Shown: positions 54,272 through 63,409, counted from the stretch's first letter. The stretch is DNA of 64,000 bases from an uncultured Bacteroidota bacterium (GCA_937872515.1 CALMSX010000115.1:1-64000); one strand, 5' to 3'. The notes: generated by a model not told the origin, from the letters alone. Numbers and translations are program-made.

Positions 54272-54784
54272 TTAGAGGTTTATGAGCTCTTGGTGAATTT
54301 TTAGCACAATTTTTCGGGCTTTTGTATCAATACTTACAATAAAGTCTTCTACCAGGGGGACAAGCACTTCTTTTTTGTCGTAAACAATTTTGAGCAGTTT
54401 TTGGGCGGGATAGTCAAGTATTTCACAAATTGGGCCCAACAATACCTCCTCATTATAGGCGGTGAACCCTACGAGGTCGCCCCATGTTTCGGGACTGTCC
54501 ATCAAATCTTCGGGTATTTCATCCTGGTTGAGGTACAGGATTTTGCCCGACAGGCGGGAGGCGGATTCAGGATTGTCCACTTCTTCCAGCTTTACCAAAA
54601 CATCGCTGTCACCTTCCCAGCTGGTAATAAAAAAGGGCAGATAGCTGCCATCTACGTAGAGGTATACATAACCCGTTTCGGGTATCAGATCTGCAAAGGT
54701 ATCATGGATGCCCAACAAGACCTGACCCTGATTGCCAAAAGGTTTCATCACCTTTCCCACTTCTACGTATTGTGGCCTTTCCAT
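54272..54784 (-). CDS. rimM: Ribosome maturation factor RimM
   Basis: A 170-residue protein. The N-terminal RimM domain (VEVGKVMKPFGNQGQVLLG) and the C-terminal PRC-barrel part (EVLLGPICEILDYPAQKLLKI, KEVLVPLVEDFIVSID) are both present. RimM assists maturation of the 30S head by binding S19. Its start codon shares a base with the stop of the upstream lipoprotein gene (TAATG), so it is translationally coupled. No trmD or rpsP is in the neighbourhood, unlike the usual operon. Confidence 0.93.
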   Translation of the reverse strand: MERPQYVEVGKVMKPFGNQGQVLLGIHDTFADLIPETGYVYLYVDGSYLPFFITSWEGDSDVLVKLEEVDNPESASRLSGKILYLNQDEIPEDLMDSPETWGDLVGFTAYNEEVLLGPICEILDYPAQKLLKIVYDKKEVLVPLVEDFIVSIDTKARKIVLKIHQELINL

Positions 54785-55527
54785 TAATTGTGGGCTACCA
54801 TGGTTTGTTTTAAATAAAATCCTTTTTCGGCATAATCCTCCCAGGGCTTGCCGGCGATCGGTCTCTGGGAATCGTAGATTTTCATTTCTCTGTACACCGG
54901 CCCAATGCCCCTGGCATACACCTGATTTACCGATCTCAATGAAAAAATGGAACTGTCATCAAACACTTCTTCCACTTCCAGCAGCGAGTCCAGCTCAAAC
55001 TGACCAATCTTGGCGGTGTAATTCTTTTTTAAGACCTTGTATTCCCAGCCCTGATACATTTTGATGGGCTCTCCCGAAATTTTTACAATGATGTTTTCAT
55101 CAAAGAGGGCGTTGCCATTCCATCGCGTATTTTGGCTGTTGGGAAAAACCAGGCGGATAAAGGGCAGGTTTTCTTCAGATCGAATGATTTCAGTCTTACT
55201 CTGGTGAATGGTTTCTACATCCGTGAGCACCCAGGGATCGGTGTTTTGTTTGCGCCAGTATTTGATCAGGCGGTATTCTTTTTCAAAGGCAGTTTCTTCC
55301 AAAAGACTGTCTATTTGTTCTTTGATAAAACCACTGCTGCTGTACTTGCTGGATCCTCCATCATCGTAGACCAGGCTGTCATAGGCATATTCTATGTACT
55401 TTCCGGTTTCAACGGGGTAATAGGCCCTGCCTAAATCCAAATCATCGGCAGGTATGCTTTCTGTCTGACAGGCGCTCAGACTCAGCAGGCTTATAAAAAT
55501 TAAATAGAAATAAAGTTGAGTCTTCAT
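54784..55527 (-). CDS. Lipoprotein of unknown function in the mnmA-rimM operon
   Basis: A 247-residue protein with lipobox LSACQT, so it is membrane anchored. The mature part is hydrophilic with many Asp, Glu, Tyr and Trp residues and beta-type patterns (YYPVETGKYIEYAYDSL). I do not recognise the family. It sits 15 bases after mnmA and shares a base with rimM, so it is bound in an RNA-maturation operon, perhaps by chance. Confidence 0.65.
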   Translation of the reverse strand: MKTQLYFYLIFISLLSLSACQTESIPADDLDLGRAYYPVETGKYIEYAYDSLVYDDGGSSKYSSSGFIKEQIDSLLEETAFEKEYRLIKYWRKQNTDPWVLTDVETIHQSKTEIIRSEENLPFIRLVFPNSQNTRWNGNALFDENIIVKISGEPIKMYQGWEYKVLKKNYTAKIGQFELDSLLEVEEVFDDSSIFSLRSVNQVYARGIGPVYREMKIYDSQRPIAGKPWEDYAEKGFYLKQTMVAHN

Positions 55528-55542
55528 CTGGGTTTGTAGTTT

Positions 55543-56655
55543 TCAATGATTAGACATTTGCAGACTGCTGTGGATGATGCCACCACCTACCACATCGTCG
55601 CCTTCGTAAAAAACGGCAGACTGACCGGGAGCAATGCCTTTTACATCGGCATAAAACTCTACCTGCAGTTGATCGTTTTCCAACGGGTGTATAACGCTCA
55701 TTGTGCCTTTGTCATTGTATCTCACCTGGGTCACTACTTCCAAACCCTCGGGTAGGGTAGCATATTTCATGGCATTGATCCCTCTCACGGTCATCCCGTT
55801 GCGCATCAGATCCTCGATCTCTCCCAAAACTACGGTATTGGTCTCCGGCATTATGGCCGTAACATACATGGGCTTGCCAAAGGCAGTACCCAGGCCTTTT
55901 CTTTGGCCAATGGTGTAAAAAGGATAACCCTCGTGGCTACCCAATACCTTGCCCTGCACATCGATAAAGGTGCCACCTGCTACCTTTTGTTCCAGGCCAT
56001 CCACTCTTCTTTTCAGAAAGCCGCGGTAGTCGTTGTCGGGTACAAAACAAATCTCATAACTCTCCGCCTTTTTCGACAACTCTTCGTAGCCCCGGTCAAA
56101 GGCCATCTTCCGGATTTCATCTTTCGAAAAACCACCCAGCGGGAAGCGGCTTCTCTCCAAACATTCCTGCGATAGGCCCCACAGCACGTACGACTGGTCC
56201 TTGCGTTCGTCTTTTCCCTTTGATATGTACCGCCTGCCTTCGAGCTCCTTGATCACGGCATAGTGACCAGTAGCAATGAATTCACAATCCATGGCATCGG
56301 CCCTTTTGAGCAAGGCACTCCACTTGATGTGGGTATTGCACAGCACACACGGATTGGGTGTCCGGCCGGCCATGTATTCTTCTACAAAGTTGTCGATCAC
56401 GTAATCGCCAAACTCTTCTCTGATGTCTATGATAAAATGATGGAAACCCATCTGAACGGCCACCTCGCGGGCATCGTTGATGGAATCTAAACTACAGCAA
56501 CCGGTTTCTTTTTTGGAACCCCCACTATTGGCATAATCCCAGGTCTTCATGGTGATGCCCACGACTTCATACCCCTCTTCATGCAGCAACATGGCGGCAA
56601 CAGTACTGTCTATACCTCCGCTCATGGCCACCAAAACTCTTCCGTGCTTACTCAT
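55543..56655 (-). CDS. mnmA: tRNA 2-thiouridylase MnmA
   Basis: A 370-residue enzyme that forms 2-thiouridine at position 34 of tRNA-Lys, Glu and Gln. The PP-loop is MSGGIDSTVAAMLL. The catalytic Cys residues are in NPCVLCNTHIKW and SYEICFVPDNDYRGFL, and GQRKGLGTAFGKP is conserved. It has its own -7 element and starts an operon with a lipoprotein and rimM. Confidence 0.95.
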   Translation of the reverse strand: MSKHGRVLVAMSGGIDSTVAAMLLHEEGYEVVGITMKTWDYANSGGSKKETGCCSLDSINDAREVAVQMGFHHFIIDIREEFGDYVIDNFVEEYMAGRTPNPCVLCNTHIKWSALLKRADAMDCEFIATGHYAVIKELEGRRYISKGKDERKDQSYVLWGLSQECLERSRFPLGGFSKDEIRKMAFDRGYEELSKKAESYEICFVPDNDYRGFLKRRVDGLEQKVAGGTFIDVQGKVLGSHEGYPFYTIGQRKGLGTAFGKPMYVTAIMPETNTVVLGEIEDLMRNGMTVRGINAMKYATLPEGLEVVTQVRYNDKGTMSVIHPLENDQLQVEFYADVKGIAPGQSAVFYEGDDVVGGGIIHSSLQMSNH

Positions 56656-56671
56656 GTGTGAAAATAAAGTG

Positions 56672-56679
56672 CAAAATTA
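56672..56679 (-). promoter_or_regulatory. -7 element TAATTTTG for the mnmA operon
   Basis: TAATTTTG on the minus strand, 16 bases before the ATG at 56655. The nearest TTG gives a spacer of about 25, longer than usual. Confidence 0.45.
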
Positions 56680-56767
56680 CACAAAAAGTTTTGCCTTTTT
56701 GATCCAATGCTGATAATCAGTTATTTATAAATAACTAAGCTTTATTTATGAATGAAATTTGATGTTT

Positions 56768-57172
56768 TTACAAAAGCTCTTTTACCTTGGCTTCCAGTGT
56801 AGCCTGGCTGTGTCCGGTGCCTTCATACCGCGCCTTTTCTACCCCGTCTTTATAAATGAGGATGGTAGGAAAGCTAAAAACATCGGATTGATTGACAATG
56901 TTGGTGTTTTTTTCATAGTCTACCTGACCAAAAAATACCGAACTAAAATCTGACTTGCCCACCATGTTTTCCAGGGCCGGTCTTTGTGAGGCGCACTTGG
57001 TACACCAGGTGGCATGAAAAAACACCACGGAAACACCGGCTGCAATTTCCTGATTGTAGGTGGTAATGTTATCTACATGCACCAATTGGGTATTATCAGG
57101 TACCAAACTGTCTTTGCTGCACGAGGCACCAACAAAGGTCAAAACAAGGGCCAATAGGATGAAGTTTTTCAT
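56768..57172 (-). CDS. Thioredoxin-like lipoprotein
   Basis: A 134-residue exported lipoprotein (lipobox VGASCSK). The thioredoxin fold is clear: VVFFHATWCTKCASQRPALENM with a CTKC active site, and later FSFPTILIYKDG with the cis-Pro. The CTKC pair differs from CGPC, which changes redox potential. It is a periplasmic or surface disulphide or thiol-reduction protein. The TATTTTTG element on the minus strand lies 18 bases upstream. Confidence 0.85.
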   Translation of the reverse strand: MKNFILLALVLTFVGASCSKDSLVPDNTQLVHVDNITTYNQEIAAGVSVVFFHATWCTKCASQRPALENMVGKSDFSSVFFGQVDYEKNTNIVNQSDVFSFPTILIYKDGVEKARYEGTGHSQATLEAKVKELL

Positions 57173-57190
57173 GCTGAATTATTTGATATG

Positions 57191-57198
57191 CAAAAATA
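57191..57198 (-). promoter_or_regulatory. -7 element TATTTTTG for the thioredoxin-like gene
   Basis: TATTTTTG on the minus strand, 18 bases before the ATG at 57172. An upstream TTG gives a spacer of 14, a bit short. Confidence 0.4.
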
Positions 57199-57262
57199 AC
57201 CCAAACATGACCCAATTTGTTGTCTTTAGGTGGACATTTATGCACTATTGAGTGATTTTGCG

Positions 57263-58273
57263 CTACAAGCCATATTTGTTCTGCGCCACAAAGTCCTGTG
57301 GAAACTGATCGATGCCCTCAAATCCAAGCTTGATGTCCCGGCCATCGTGGGGCATTCTGGCGGTGCCAAAAATGAAATCCCAAATGGCCAGGCTGATGCC
57401 AAAATTGATGCCGTAGGGCATGTCTTTGGGTATCTCTTCTGCGTGGTGCCAGATGTGCATTTCGGGACTGTTAAATATTTTTTTCATAAAAGGACCTACT
57501 ACAAAATAACCCAGGGCTGTCACACCCACCAAAGCTGCCAGTTTGATCATCAAACTTTGGCCTTCCAGCAGGGTGATTTCCAATGAGCCGGTGGCGATCA
57601 AAATGCCCAAAAAAAGACCCAACACGCCACCCGAAGTTTTGGCACCCACGGTGATGTTGCTGTGGTTGTAGTGACCGATGGAAAGGGCAAAAATGTGCAT
57701 GATAAAAAAGTCGTGCAAGCCAATGCCCAGCAAGGCCAGCGGTATGTATTCAATGGATCGGTACACTACATTTTCCATCCAATGGTAGCGAAGGTGGGCC
57801 GCAAAACCCATCTCTTGCACCGAGTGGTGTACTTTGTGAAAATTCCATAAAAATGATACCCTGTGCAGCAGGCGGTGGACCCACCACTGGATAAAATCTC
57901 TCACCAAAAAACCGGTACCCAAGATGGCCCACATCGGCCAGTGCTGCATCGGATTGGAAGCTTGCAGATCAAAATCAAAAACAGCCTTGATGCCATCGTT
58001 AAAAAGTTTGACCACTACATCGGAGGCCGCATTGTACACAACCAGCGAAAAGAGGAAAAAATTAAAAAACATGTAAAAGAAATCCAACCAGAAATCTTTT
58101 CTAAACCGGGGCTGGTCCTTTCTCCACGGATGGATCCATTCCATGCCAAAAAAGAAGGCCGAAACCAGCAGCAGCCAGTACAGGTAATTGTGCCAGCCGG
58201 GGTGGGTGATCTCATACCATAGGTAGCCCGCGTAGTTGGCGTAGCCCGATAAAAATGTTTTTAATAACTCCAT
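57263..58273 (-). CDS. Fatty acid hydroxylase/sterol desaturase family membrane protein
   Basis: A 336-residue protein with several TM segments. The ATG at 58273 is used; a TTG lies two codons before. The eight-His diiron pattern is seen: WWVHRLLHRVSFLWNFHKVHHS, HYNHSN and MHIWHHAEEIP. This family hydroxylates or desaturates fatty acids, sphingolipids or sterols. It is 6 bases after the rhodanese gene. In Bacteroidota it may modify carotenoids or lipids such as sulfonolipids, but this is a guess. Confidence 0.85.
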   Translation of the reverse strand: MELLKTFLSGYANYAGYLWYEITHPGWHNYLYWLLLVSAFFFGMEWIHPWRKDQPRFRKDFWLDFFYMFFNFFLFSLVVYNAASDVVVKLFNDGIKAVFDFDLQASNPMQHWPMWAILGTGFLVRDFIQWWVHRLLHRVSFLWNFHKVHHSVQEMGFAAHLRYHWMENVVYRSIEYIPLALLGIGLHDFFIMHIFALSIGHYNHSNITVGAKTSGGVLGLFLGILIATGSLEITLLEGQSLMIKLAALVGVTALGYFVVGPFMKKIFNSPEMHIWHHAEEIPKDMPYGINFGISLAIWDFIFGTARMPHDGRDIKLGFEGIDQFPQDFVAQNKYGL

Positions 58274-58279
58274 CACCAA

Positions 58280-58705
58280 TTATTGTTGTGTTTTCCAGAC
58301 ATCGTAGCCGCCCGCCAGGTTGTAAAGTTGGGTAAAGCCCGCTTCCGACATTTGGGTGCAGGCCTTGGCACTGCGACCTCCCACCTTACAATAGACGATG
58401 GTAGGCAGGTTTTTATCCAGGCTTTGTACCTTGTCCATAAAGGCGGGATCGTAAATATCGATAACGGTGGCCCCTTCTATGGTCCCAGCCGCTACTTCAG
58501 CGGGTGTTCTTACATCCAGGATCTGGGTCTTGCCGCCCTTGGCCAACATAAGTTTCATTTCTTCCACGGAAATTTGGGTGAAAGGGGCGGTGTTGTTGAT
58601 TTCAGTGGACGAAGGACTCGTTGGTTCTCCTGCCTTTTTTTGGGGTTTGCAAGACATTACAAAGACGAGACCCAGCAGCCCAAAAAAGATGATTTTTTTT
58701 ACCAT
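58280..58705 (-). CDS. Rhodanese-domain lipoprotein
   Basis: A 141-residue exported protein with lipobox VMSCKP, then one rhodanese domain (QILDVRTPAEVAAGTIEGA). The active-site loop is IVYCKVGGRSAKA with the catalytic Cys. It is a periplasmic sulphur-handling or thiol protein; the sulphur donor is unknown. It is upstream of, and 6 bases from, the hydroxylase gene, and has a -7 element TACCTTTG upstream. Confidence 0.85.
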   Translation of the reverse strand: MVKKIIFFGLLGLVFVMSCKPQKKAGEPTSPSSTEINNTAPFTQISVEEMKLMLAKGGKTQILDVRTPAEVAAGTIEGATVIDIYDPAFMDKVQSLDKNLPTIVYCKVGGRSAKACTQMSEAGFTQLYNLAGGYDVWKTQQ

Positions 58706-58726
58706 GATTGTTTTTTAATTGTGGTG

Positions 58727-58734
58727 CAAAGGTA
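58727..58734 (-). promoter_or_regulatory. -7 element TACCTTTG for the rhodanese operon
   Basis: TACCTTTG on the minus strand, 21 bases before the ATG at 58705. TTGs upstream are at spacers of 12 and 27, so only the -7 box is supported. Confidence 0.4.
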
Positions 58735-58790
58735 ATACCATCTCCCCAATGTGGAGCGTAACAAGGGTTACACAGCGGTAAGTGTTGGCC

Positions 58791-59366
58791 TTAAGCCCTG
58801 CCGCACGGCGTGATGGCGGTCATGTTGTCCATCAGCACATTTCCTTTGTGAGAAAAACTGCCATCCTTGATGTAGGCCTCGAGGCGGATGTAGCGGTAAT
58901 TTTTTTTGGCGGTAAACTGGATGGGATAGGTTTTCCAGTCGGTGTGCTGGATCAGGCCCGTGGTAAAGATGAGCTGGTCTTTTTCACACTTGTCTTCACT
59001 CACCCAAATCCTGAATTTAATGGGCTGGTTGAAGCCGGCATACACCGCCCCCCGCGCCAGGTCGATGGTAAAGCGGTAACATTCTCCGGCGGTAAGGGGT
59101 GAGCTCAGTCGCTGACCTATGCTTTCAAAGGTAGAATTTTCTCGGGTGATCAGGCCTACAAAGGTCCTGCCCTGGCTGGCATCGCCGTATTCTCCCCAAA
59201 AGCCGGGTAAAATATCCGGGGTGGTGCCGTCTTCACAGGGCAGCCAGCCCTTGGGTACGGTGGCATCTGAGGGCTGGTCTTCAAAGCCAGGATTGACTAC
59301 CCTGATCTGCCCGGTCATGGGGTAGAGGGTTAGGATCAAAAGGATCAATATAAGTGGCTTTTTCAT
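58791..59366 (-). CDS. Secreted carbohydrate-binding-like protein of unknown function
   Basis: A 191-residue protein. The signal peptide ends near PMTGQ. The mature part is a galactose-binding-like beta sandwich: NPGFEDQPSDATVPKGWLPC, FESIGQRLSSPLTAGECYRF and NVLMDNMTAITPCG fit the CBM-type fold used in Bacteroidota surface and T9SS proteins. No catalytic domain is attached. Function and ligand are unknown. A TACTTTTG element lies upstream on the minus strand. Confidence 0.65.
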   Translation of the reverse strand: MKKPLILILLILTLYPMTGQIRVVNPGFEDQPSDATVPKGWLPCEDGTTPDILPGFWGEYGDASQGRTFVGLITRENSTFESIGQRLSSPLTAGECYRFTIDLARGAVYAGFNQPIKFRIWVSEDKCEKDQLIFTTGLIQHTDWKTYPIQFTAKKNYRYIRLEAYIKDGSFSHKGNVLMDNMTAITPCGRA

Positions 59367-59384
59367 CTATGTGGTGCTGATTGA

Positions 59385-59392
59385 CAAAAGTA
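59385..59392 (-). promoter_or_regulatory. -7 element TACTTTTG for the secreted protein gene
   Basis: TACTTTTG on the minus strand, 18 bases before the ATG at 59366. A TTG upstream has a spacer of 12, too short. Confidence 0.4.
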
Positions 59393-59488
59393 GTGTTTTT
59401 GTGTCAATTACTTATGGGCATCATGACCACCGGTAAAATGCATGACCATCGATGCCAATTGAGGGCTGAGGATATATAAAAAAAATAT

Positions 59489-59496
59489 TACATTTG
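59489..59496 (+). promoter_or_regulatory. -7 element TACATTTG for ftsX
   Basis: TACATTTG lies 8 bases before the ftsX ATG at 59505, so the leader is almost absent. The nearest TTG gives a spacer of 27. Confidence 0.45.
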
Positions 59497-59504
59497 TAAT
59501 TCCT

Positions 59505-60359
59505 ATGAGAGCATCCGCCGGAAAATCATCAGTGACTTATGCCATCCTGTCCAATACCATTGTACTGGTGCTGATCGGCTTTTTTTCCCTGCTCTACCTC
59601 CATACCAACAGCATCACCCACCTGGTCAAAGAAAAAATCAACATCCTGATCGAACTCAATCCGGATTCCACCTCGGCTGGCTATACTGCCTTGATGAACA
59701 AGATTGCCTCCAATTCCAAGGTGGTGCCGGGCAGCGTGAAGTTTATTCCCAAAGAAGAGGCAGACAAGGTGTTGGGCATCGAAATCAGCGAAAACCTCAA
59801 AGAAGTGGGCAGCCCCTTTAAGGACATCATTTCTTTTAATGTTAAGGCAGCCTATTATTCTGAAGAAAATCTGTCCAAACTGAAGGCAGAACTCAAAGAA
59901 AAACCCCAGGTTTTTGATGTATTTTTTGAAAATGTTGTGGTTGAAAACATCAAATCCAACCTCAGGAATATTTCATACATAGTGCTGATCTTGTCTCTGG
60001 TCTTTGTCTTCCTGGCAGTGGTCATCATTTACAATACCATCAACCTGTCGCTCTATGCCGACCGATGGGAGATCAAGACCATGGAGATCATAGGCGCCAG
60101 GGATTCATTCATCCGCCAGCCCTACATCAAGATAGCCGGTAAAATTGCGCTAAAGTCTTTTGCCATCTCTACCGCCGTGCTTCTGGCCGGTTGTGCCTTG
60201 CTCTACTACCAGTTTGAGGCCACGGCCGACATCCTGAAGTGGTATTATGTGGTCCTTTCGCTGCTGTTGATGTTTTTTATCTCCCTGGTCATTACCGTTA
60301 CTTCAACTGTCATCATCGTCAACAAGTACCTCTACAAGCTCGAAAGTGAGCTTTATTGA
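59505..60359 (+). CDS. ftsX: Cell-division permease FtsX
   Basis: A 284-residue protein with the FtsX layout: one N-terminal TM, a large extracytoplasmic domain (residues about 45-160, with KEEADKVLGIEISENL) and three C-terminal TMs. The segment YNTINLSLYADRWEIKTMEIIGARDSFI is diagnostic for the FtsX permease core. It normally pairs with FtsE to control peptidoglycan hydrolases at the septum; ftsE is not next to it here. It is followed 32 bases later by a lycopene cyclase, probably co-transcribed. Confidence 0.9.
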   Translation: MRASAGKSSVTYAILSNTIVLVLIGFFSLLYLHTNSITHLVKEKINILIELNPDSTSAGYTALMNKIASNSKVVPGSVKFIPKEEADKVLGIEISENLKEVGSPFKDIISFNVKAAYYSEENLSKLKAELKEKPQVFDVFFENVVVENIKSNLRNISYIVLILSLVFVFLAVVIIYNTINLSLYADRWEIKTMEIIGARDSFIRQPYIKIAGKIALKSFAISTAVLLAGCALLYYQFEATADILKWYYVVLSLLLMFFISLVITVTSTVIIVNKYLYKLESELY

Positions 60360-60391
60360 CAACCTTTCCCGTTTTTAAACATTATACCAAG

Positions 60392-61540
60392 ATGTTGATT
60401 TACGACTACATCATCATCGGAGCCGGAGCAGCAGGCCTCAGCCTGGCCGATCGTTTGTGTGATCCTGCCTTTGCGGGCTTCAACATCCTGGTCATCGATA
60501 AAGAAATCAAAACCGGCAACGACCGCACCTGGTGCAGCTGGTACAAGAAGCCCAACCGCTACGACTTCCTGGCCCAAAAACGCTGGAAGACCCTGCACTT
60601 TGTAGGCCCGGGCAGCGAACACATCAAGCTCGACCCCACACCCTACGATTACCGCATGCTGCTATCAGCCCCCTTTTACCACCACATCCACGACCGCATC
60701 AATAAAAGCAACCACGTACACTTTGTAAAAGCAGCCTACCTCAGCCACACACAAAAAGAGGGCAGGGTAGAGGTCCTCACCGACCAGGGCAACTACCTGT
60801 GTAACCACCTTTTTTCCTCCGTCTTTCAAGGCGTGATCGACAAAAAAAAACACGTTTACACCGACCAGCATTTTAAGGGCTGGGTCATAGAAACCCCCAC
60901 TCCCGCCTTTGACGATCCCGCCTGCACCTTCATGGACTTCAGCATCGATCAGGGCGATGAAGTACGTTTTATGTATGTACTGCCCCATAGCCCCACCAAA
61001 GCCCTGGTAGAGCTGGCCGTTTTTTCCACCACTTTGTGGTCACAAGCAGATTATGACAAGGTAGTGGGTGATTACATCCAAACCCACCTCGGCCTCACCC
61101 AATACACCATAGCAGAGACCGAGTTTGGCATCATACCCATGACCTCCTATCCCTTTGCCCACAACAACACCCCGCTGGTCACCCACATCGGCATGGCTGG
61201 TGGCGCCGTCAAAGCCAGCCCCGGTTACGCCTTTGACCGCATCCAGGTCCATCCCGATGCCATCGCCCAGTGTATCCCCAAAGGCGAAGCCCCGGGCCGC
61301 GCCTCCCGCGTCTTCAAGCGCCGCCACCAATTGTACGATGCTACCCTGCTCCAGGTCTTAGACAAAAAACGCTACCGTGGCGCTGATTTTTTCCTCACCC
61401 TCTTCCAAAGAAATCCGGCCTCGAGGGTCTTTGATTTTCTCAATGGGGAGACAAGCCTATGGGAGGAAGTGCAGCTGATGGCGGGCAGCCCCAAGCATAT
61501 TTTTGCGTGGAGTATGGGGGAGAGGGTGGTGAAGGGGTAA
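60392..61540 (+). CDS. crtY: Lycopene beta-cyclase (CrtY/CrtL family)
   Basis: A 382-residue FAD/NAD-dependent cyclase. I use the ATG at 60392; the frame is open earlier, from a TTG at 60356. The dinucleotide motif is IIIGAGAAGLSLADRL, followed by DRTWCSW, the family signature. Later VFQGVIDK and ATxMDF-type and GxIPM segments (FGIIPMTSYPF, GGAVKASPGYAF) match. It cyclises lycopene to beta-carotene, giving carotenoid pigment. No other carotenoid gene is in the window. The gene is visibly richer in GC than the rest and ends at a terminator. Confidence 0.88.
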   Translation: MLIYDYIIIGAGAAGLSLADRLCDPAFAGFNILVIDKEIKTGNDRTWCSWYKKPNRYDFLAQKRWKTLHFVGPGSEHIKLDPTPYDYRMLLSAPFYHHIHDRINKSNHVHFVKAAYLSHTQKEGRVEVLTDQGNYLCNHLFSSVFQGVIDKKKHVYTDQHFKGWVIETPTPAFDDPACTFMDFSIDQGDEVRFMYVLPHSPTKALVELAVFSTTLWSQADYDKVVGDYIQTHLGLTQYTIAETEFGIIPMTSYPFAHNNTPLVTHIGMAGGAVKASPGYAFDRIQVHPDAIAQCIPKGEAPGRASRVFKRRHQLYDATLLQVLDKKRYRGADFFLTLFQRNPASRVFDFLNGETSLWEEVQLMAGSPKHIFAWSMGERVVKG

Positions 61541-61556
61541 TTTCAGTGTGACTATT

Positions 61557-61589
61557 CAAAACAAGAGCTAACTCTCGTTTTGTATTTTT
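61557..61589 (+). terminator. Terminator of the ftsX-crtY unit
   Basis: CAAAAC-A-AGAG (61557-61567), loop CTAA, CTCT-C-GTTTTG (61572-61582), with one mismatch, then TATTTTTA. It is a plausible plus-strand intrinsic terminator 17 bases after crtY. Confidence 0.65.
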
Positions 61590-61792
61590 ATGCTAATAAG
61601 AAATCTAGAAACGTTTATCTTTAAGAGCGATACACTTTCAATAGAATTAGTGGTATACTTAGCACGATATTATGGAGGCTGGCTACCAACCATCAATCAC
61701 ACTCATTATCTGGTTTTAAGAAAGGATAAAATGCAGACTTTTAATATCTGTTACTTTTTTCCTCTGTATATACACTGAAATGCTATTTAAAT

Positions 61793-63409
61793 CTACAAAA
61801 TTGGTGGCAGTCCCAATTCACTTAAAAATTTGTTATGGGTATCTTTTGCTATATTGATGTCTTTTTCAATAGCAATCAGTTTTTTATTTATCTCTTGCAA
61901 ATCAATTTGTACTTCGTCTTCTGATGTGCTAACATACCTTGAAATATTCAGGTTGTAGCCGCTCTTTTCAATTTCGTCCATTGAAACCCTGCGAGCATAT
62001 TTTTCTATATGATCAGGTCTATACTGATATGTTTCAACAATTTTACTTATATGACTTTCCTCCAATGAGTTTTGCCTTTTTCCTTGTTTGTAATGTTCCG
62101 CTGCATTAATAAACAATACATCATCGTGTTTTTTACATTTCTTCAAAATCAAAATACAAACGGGAATACCTGTAGAGTAAAACAAATTTGATGGCAAACC
62201 AATTACAGTGTCAATGTGATTATCCTTTAACAATTTAGTCCTGATGCGTTCTTCAGCACCACCACGGAATAATACACCATGTGGCAAGATTATAGCCATG
62301 GTTCCCTCTTTTCCTAAAAAGTGAAAACCATGCAGTAGAAAAGCAAAGTCTGCCGCTGATTTAGGTGCTAAACCATAACTTTTAAATCGGAAATCTTCTG
62401 CAAGAGTGTCGTTGGGTTCCCAACGTAGGCTAAATGGCGGATTGGCTACAATGGCATCAAATTCAATTTTTTTACTTGGATTCATTTCATTGAGAATATG
62501 CCATTGGTTTTCTAATGTGTCACCATGGAATATCTCAAACTCGGTGTCCTTCATCCCATGCAAGAGCATATTCATTCGGGCAAGATTGTAGGTAGTAATG
62601 TTTTTTTCCTGTCCGTAAATTTTACCAATACTTCCACCGTTGTTTTTTATTCGCTTTCTCACATTAAGTAATAACGAACCAGAACCACAGGCGAAGTCCA
62701 ATACTTTATCAAGTTTCATTTTCTTACCTGTTTTTGGTTCCTGGCTGTCAAGGGTAACAATTTCAGATAAAATAGTAGAAATTTGTTGGGGTGTATAAAA
62801 TTCTCCTGCTTTTTTGCCTGACCCTGCTGCAAACTCACCAATTAAATATTCATAGGCATCACCCAATGTATCTGAGTCGGCAGAAAATTCAGCAATGCCT
62901 TCCGCAATTTTTTGAATGATTGTGCAAAGTTTCTTATTTCTCTCGGCTGATGTTTTTCCCAGTTTTTCCGAATTCAGATTGATTTCGGAAAATAAGCCCT
63001 GAAAAGCACTTTCAAAAGATTCATTTTCGATGTATCGAAAACCTGATTCCAATGTTACCAACAACTCAGCGTTTTGAGTTCTCGCCATTTCGGTAATATT
63101 GCTCCAAAGATGGTCTGGTTTGATAACATAGTGCACTTTTCTGCGCATCTGTTTTTCAAATTCCGCTACTTCATTTTTGTTATCTTTATACCAAACGGAG
63201 AGTGGTGTTCTGCTATCTGATATAGGCAGATTGGGATAGTCCTTGCCTAATTCTTTTTTTGCTGCCTCCTCATAATTGTGACTCAGGTAACGTAAGAATA
63301 GAAACGAAAGCATATAATCACGGAAATCATCCGCATTCATTGCTCCACGAAGGTTGTCTGCTATAGCCCAAAGGGTTTTACCTAGTTGTTGTTGGTCTTT
63401 ATTTGTCAT
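61793..63409 (-). CDS. hsdM: Type I restriction-modification system methyltransferase subunit HsdM
   Basis: A 538-residue N6-adenine methyltransferase. The N-terminal helical domain (LGKTLWAIADNLRGAMNADD) is followed by SAM-motif I LDFACGSGSLLLNV and catalytic motif IV DAIVANPPFSL. HsdM works with HsdS for target recognition and HsdR for cleavage; neither is visible downstream, so they should lie upstream, beyond the right edge. Its start overlaps the preceding ATPase gene by 4 bases (ATGA), so they are translationally coupled. The gene is much more AT-rich than the crtY gene just before it, suggesting an acquired defence locus. Confidence 0.93.
   Translation of the reverse strand: MTNKDQQQLGKTLWAIADNLRGAMNADDFRDYMLSFLFLRYLSHNYEEAAKKELGKDYPNLPISDSRTPLSVWYKDNKNEVAEFEKQMRRKVHYVIKPDHLWSNITEMARTQNAELLVTLESGFRYIENESFESAFQGLFSEINLNSEKLGKTSAERNKKLCTIIQKIAEGIAEFSADSDTLGDAYEYLIGEFAAGSGKKAGEFYTPQQISTILSEIVTLDSQEPKTGKKMKLDKVLDFACGSGSLLLNVRKRIKNNGGSIGKIYGQEKNITTYNLARMNMLLHGMKDTEFEIFHGDTLENQWHILNEMNPSKKIEFDAIVANPPFSLRWEPNDTLAEDFRFKSYGLAPKSAADFAFLLHGFHFLGKEGTMAIILPHGVLFRGGAEERIRTKLLKDNHIDTVIGLPSNLFYSTGIPVCILILKKCKKHDDVLFINAAEHYKQGKRQNSLEESHISKIVETYQYRPDHIEKYARRVSMDEIEKSGYNLNISRYVSTSEDEVQIDLQEINKKLIAIEKDINIAKDTHNKFLSELGLPPIL

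Noticed and set aside
61590..61778. A 62-codon open frame between crtY and hsdM
   Set aside because: No family resemblance, no promoter element, AT-rich surroundings in which such frames arise by chance, and it lies after a terminator. I could not support it as a gene.
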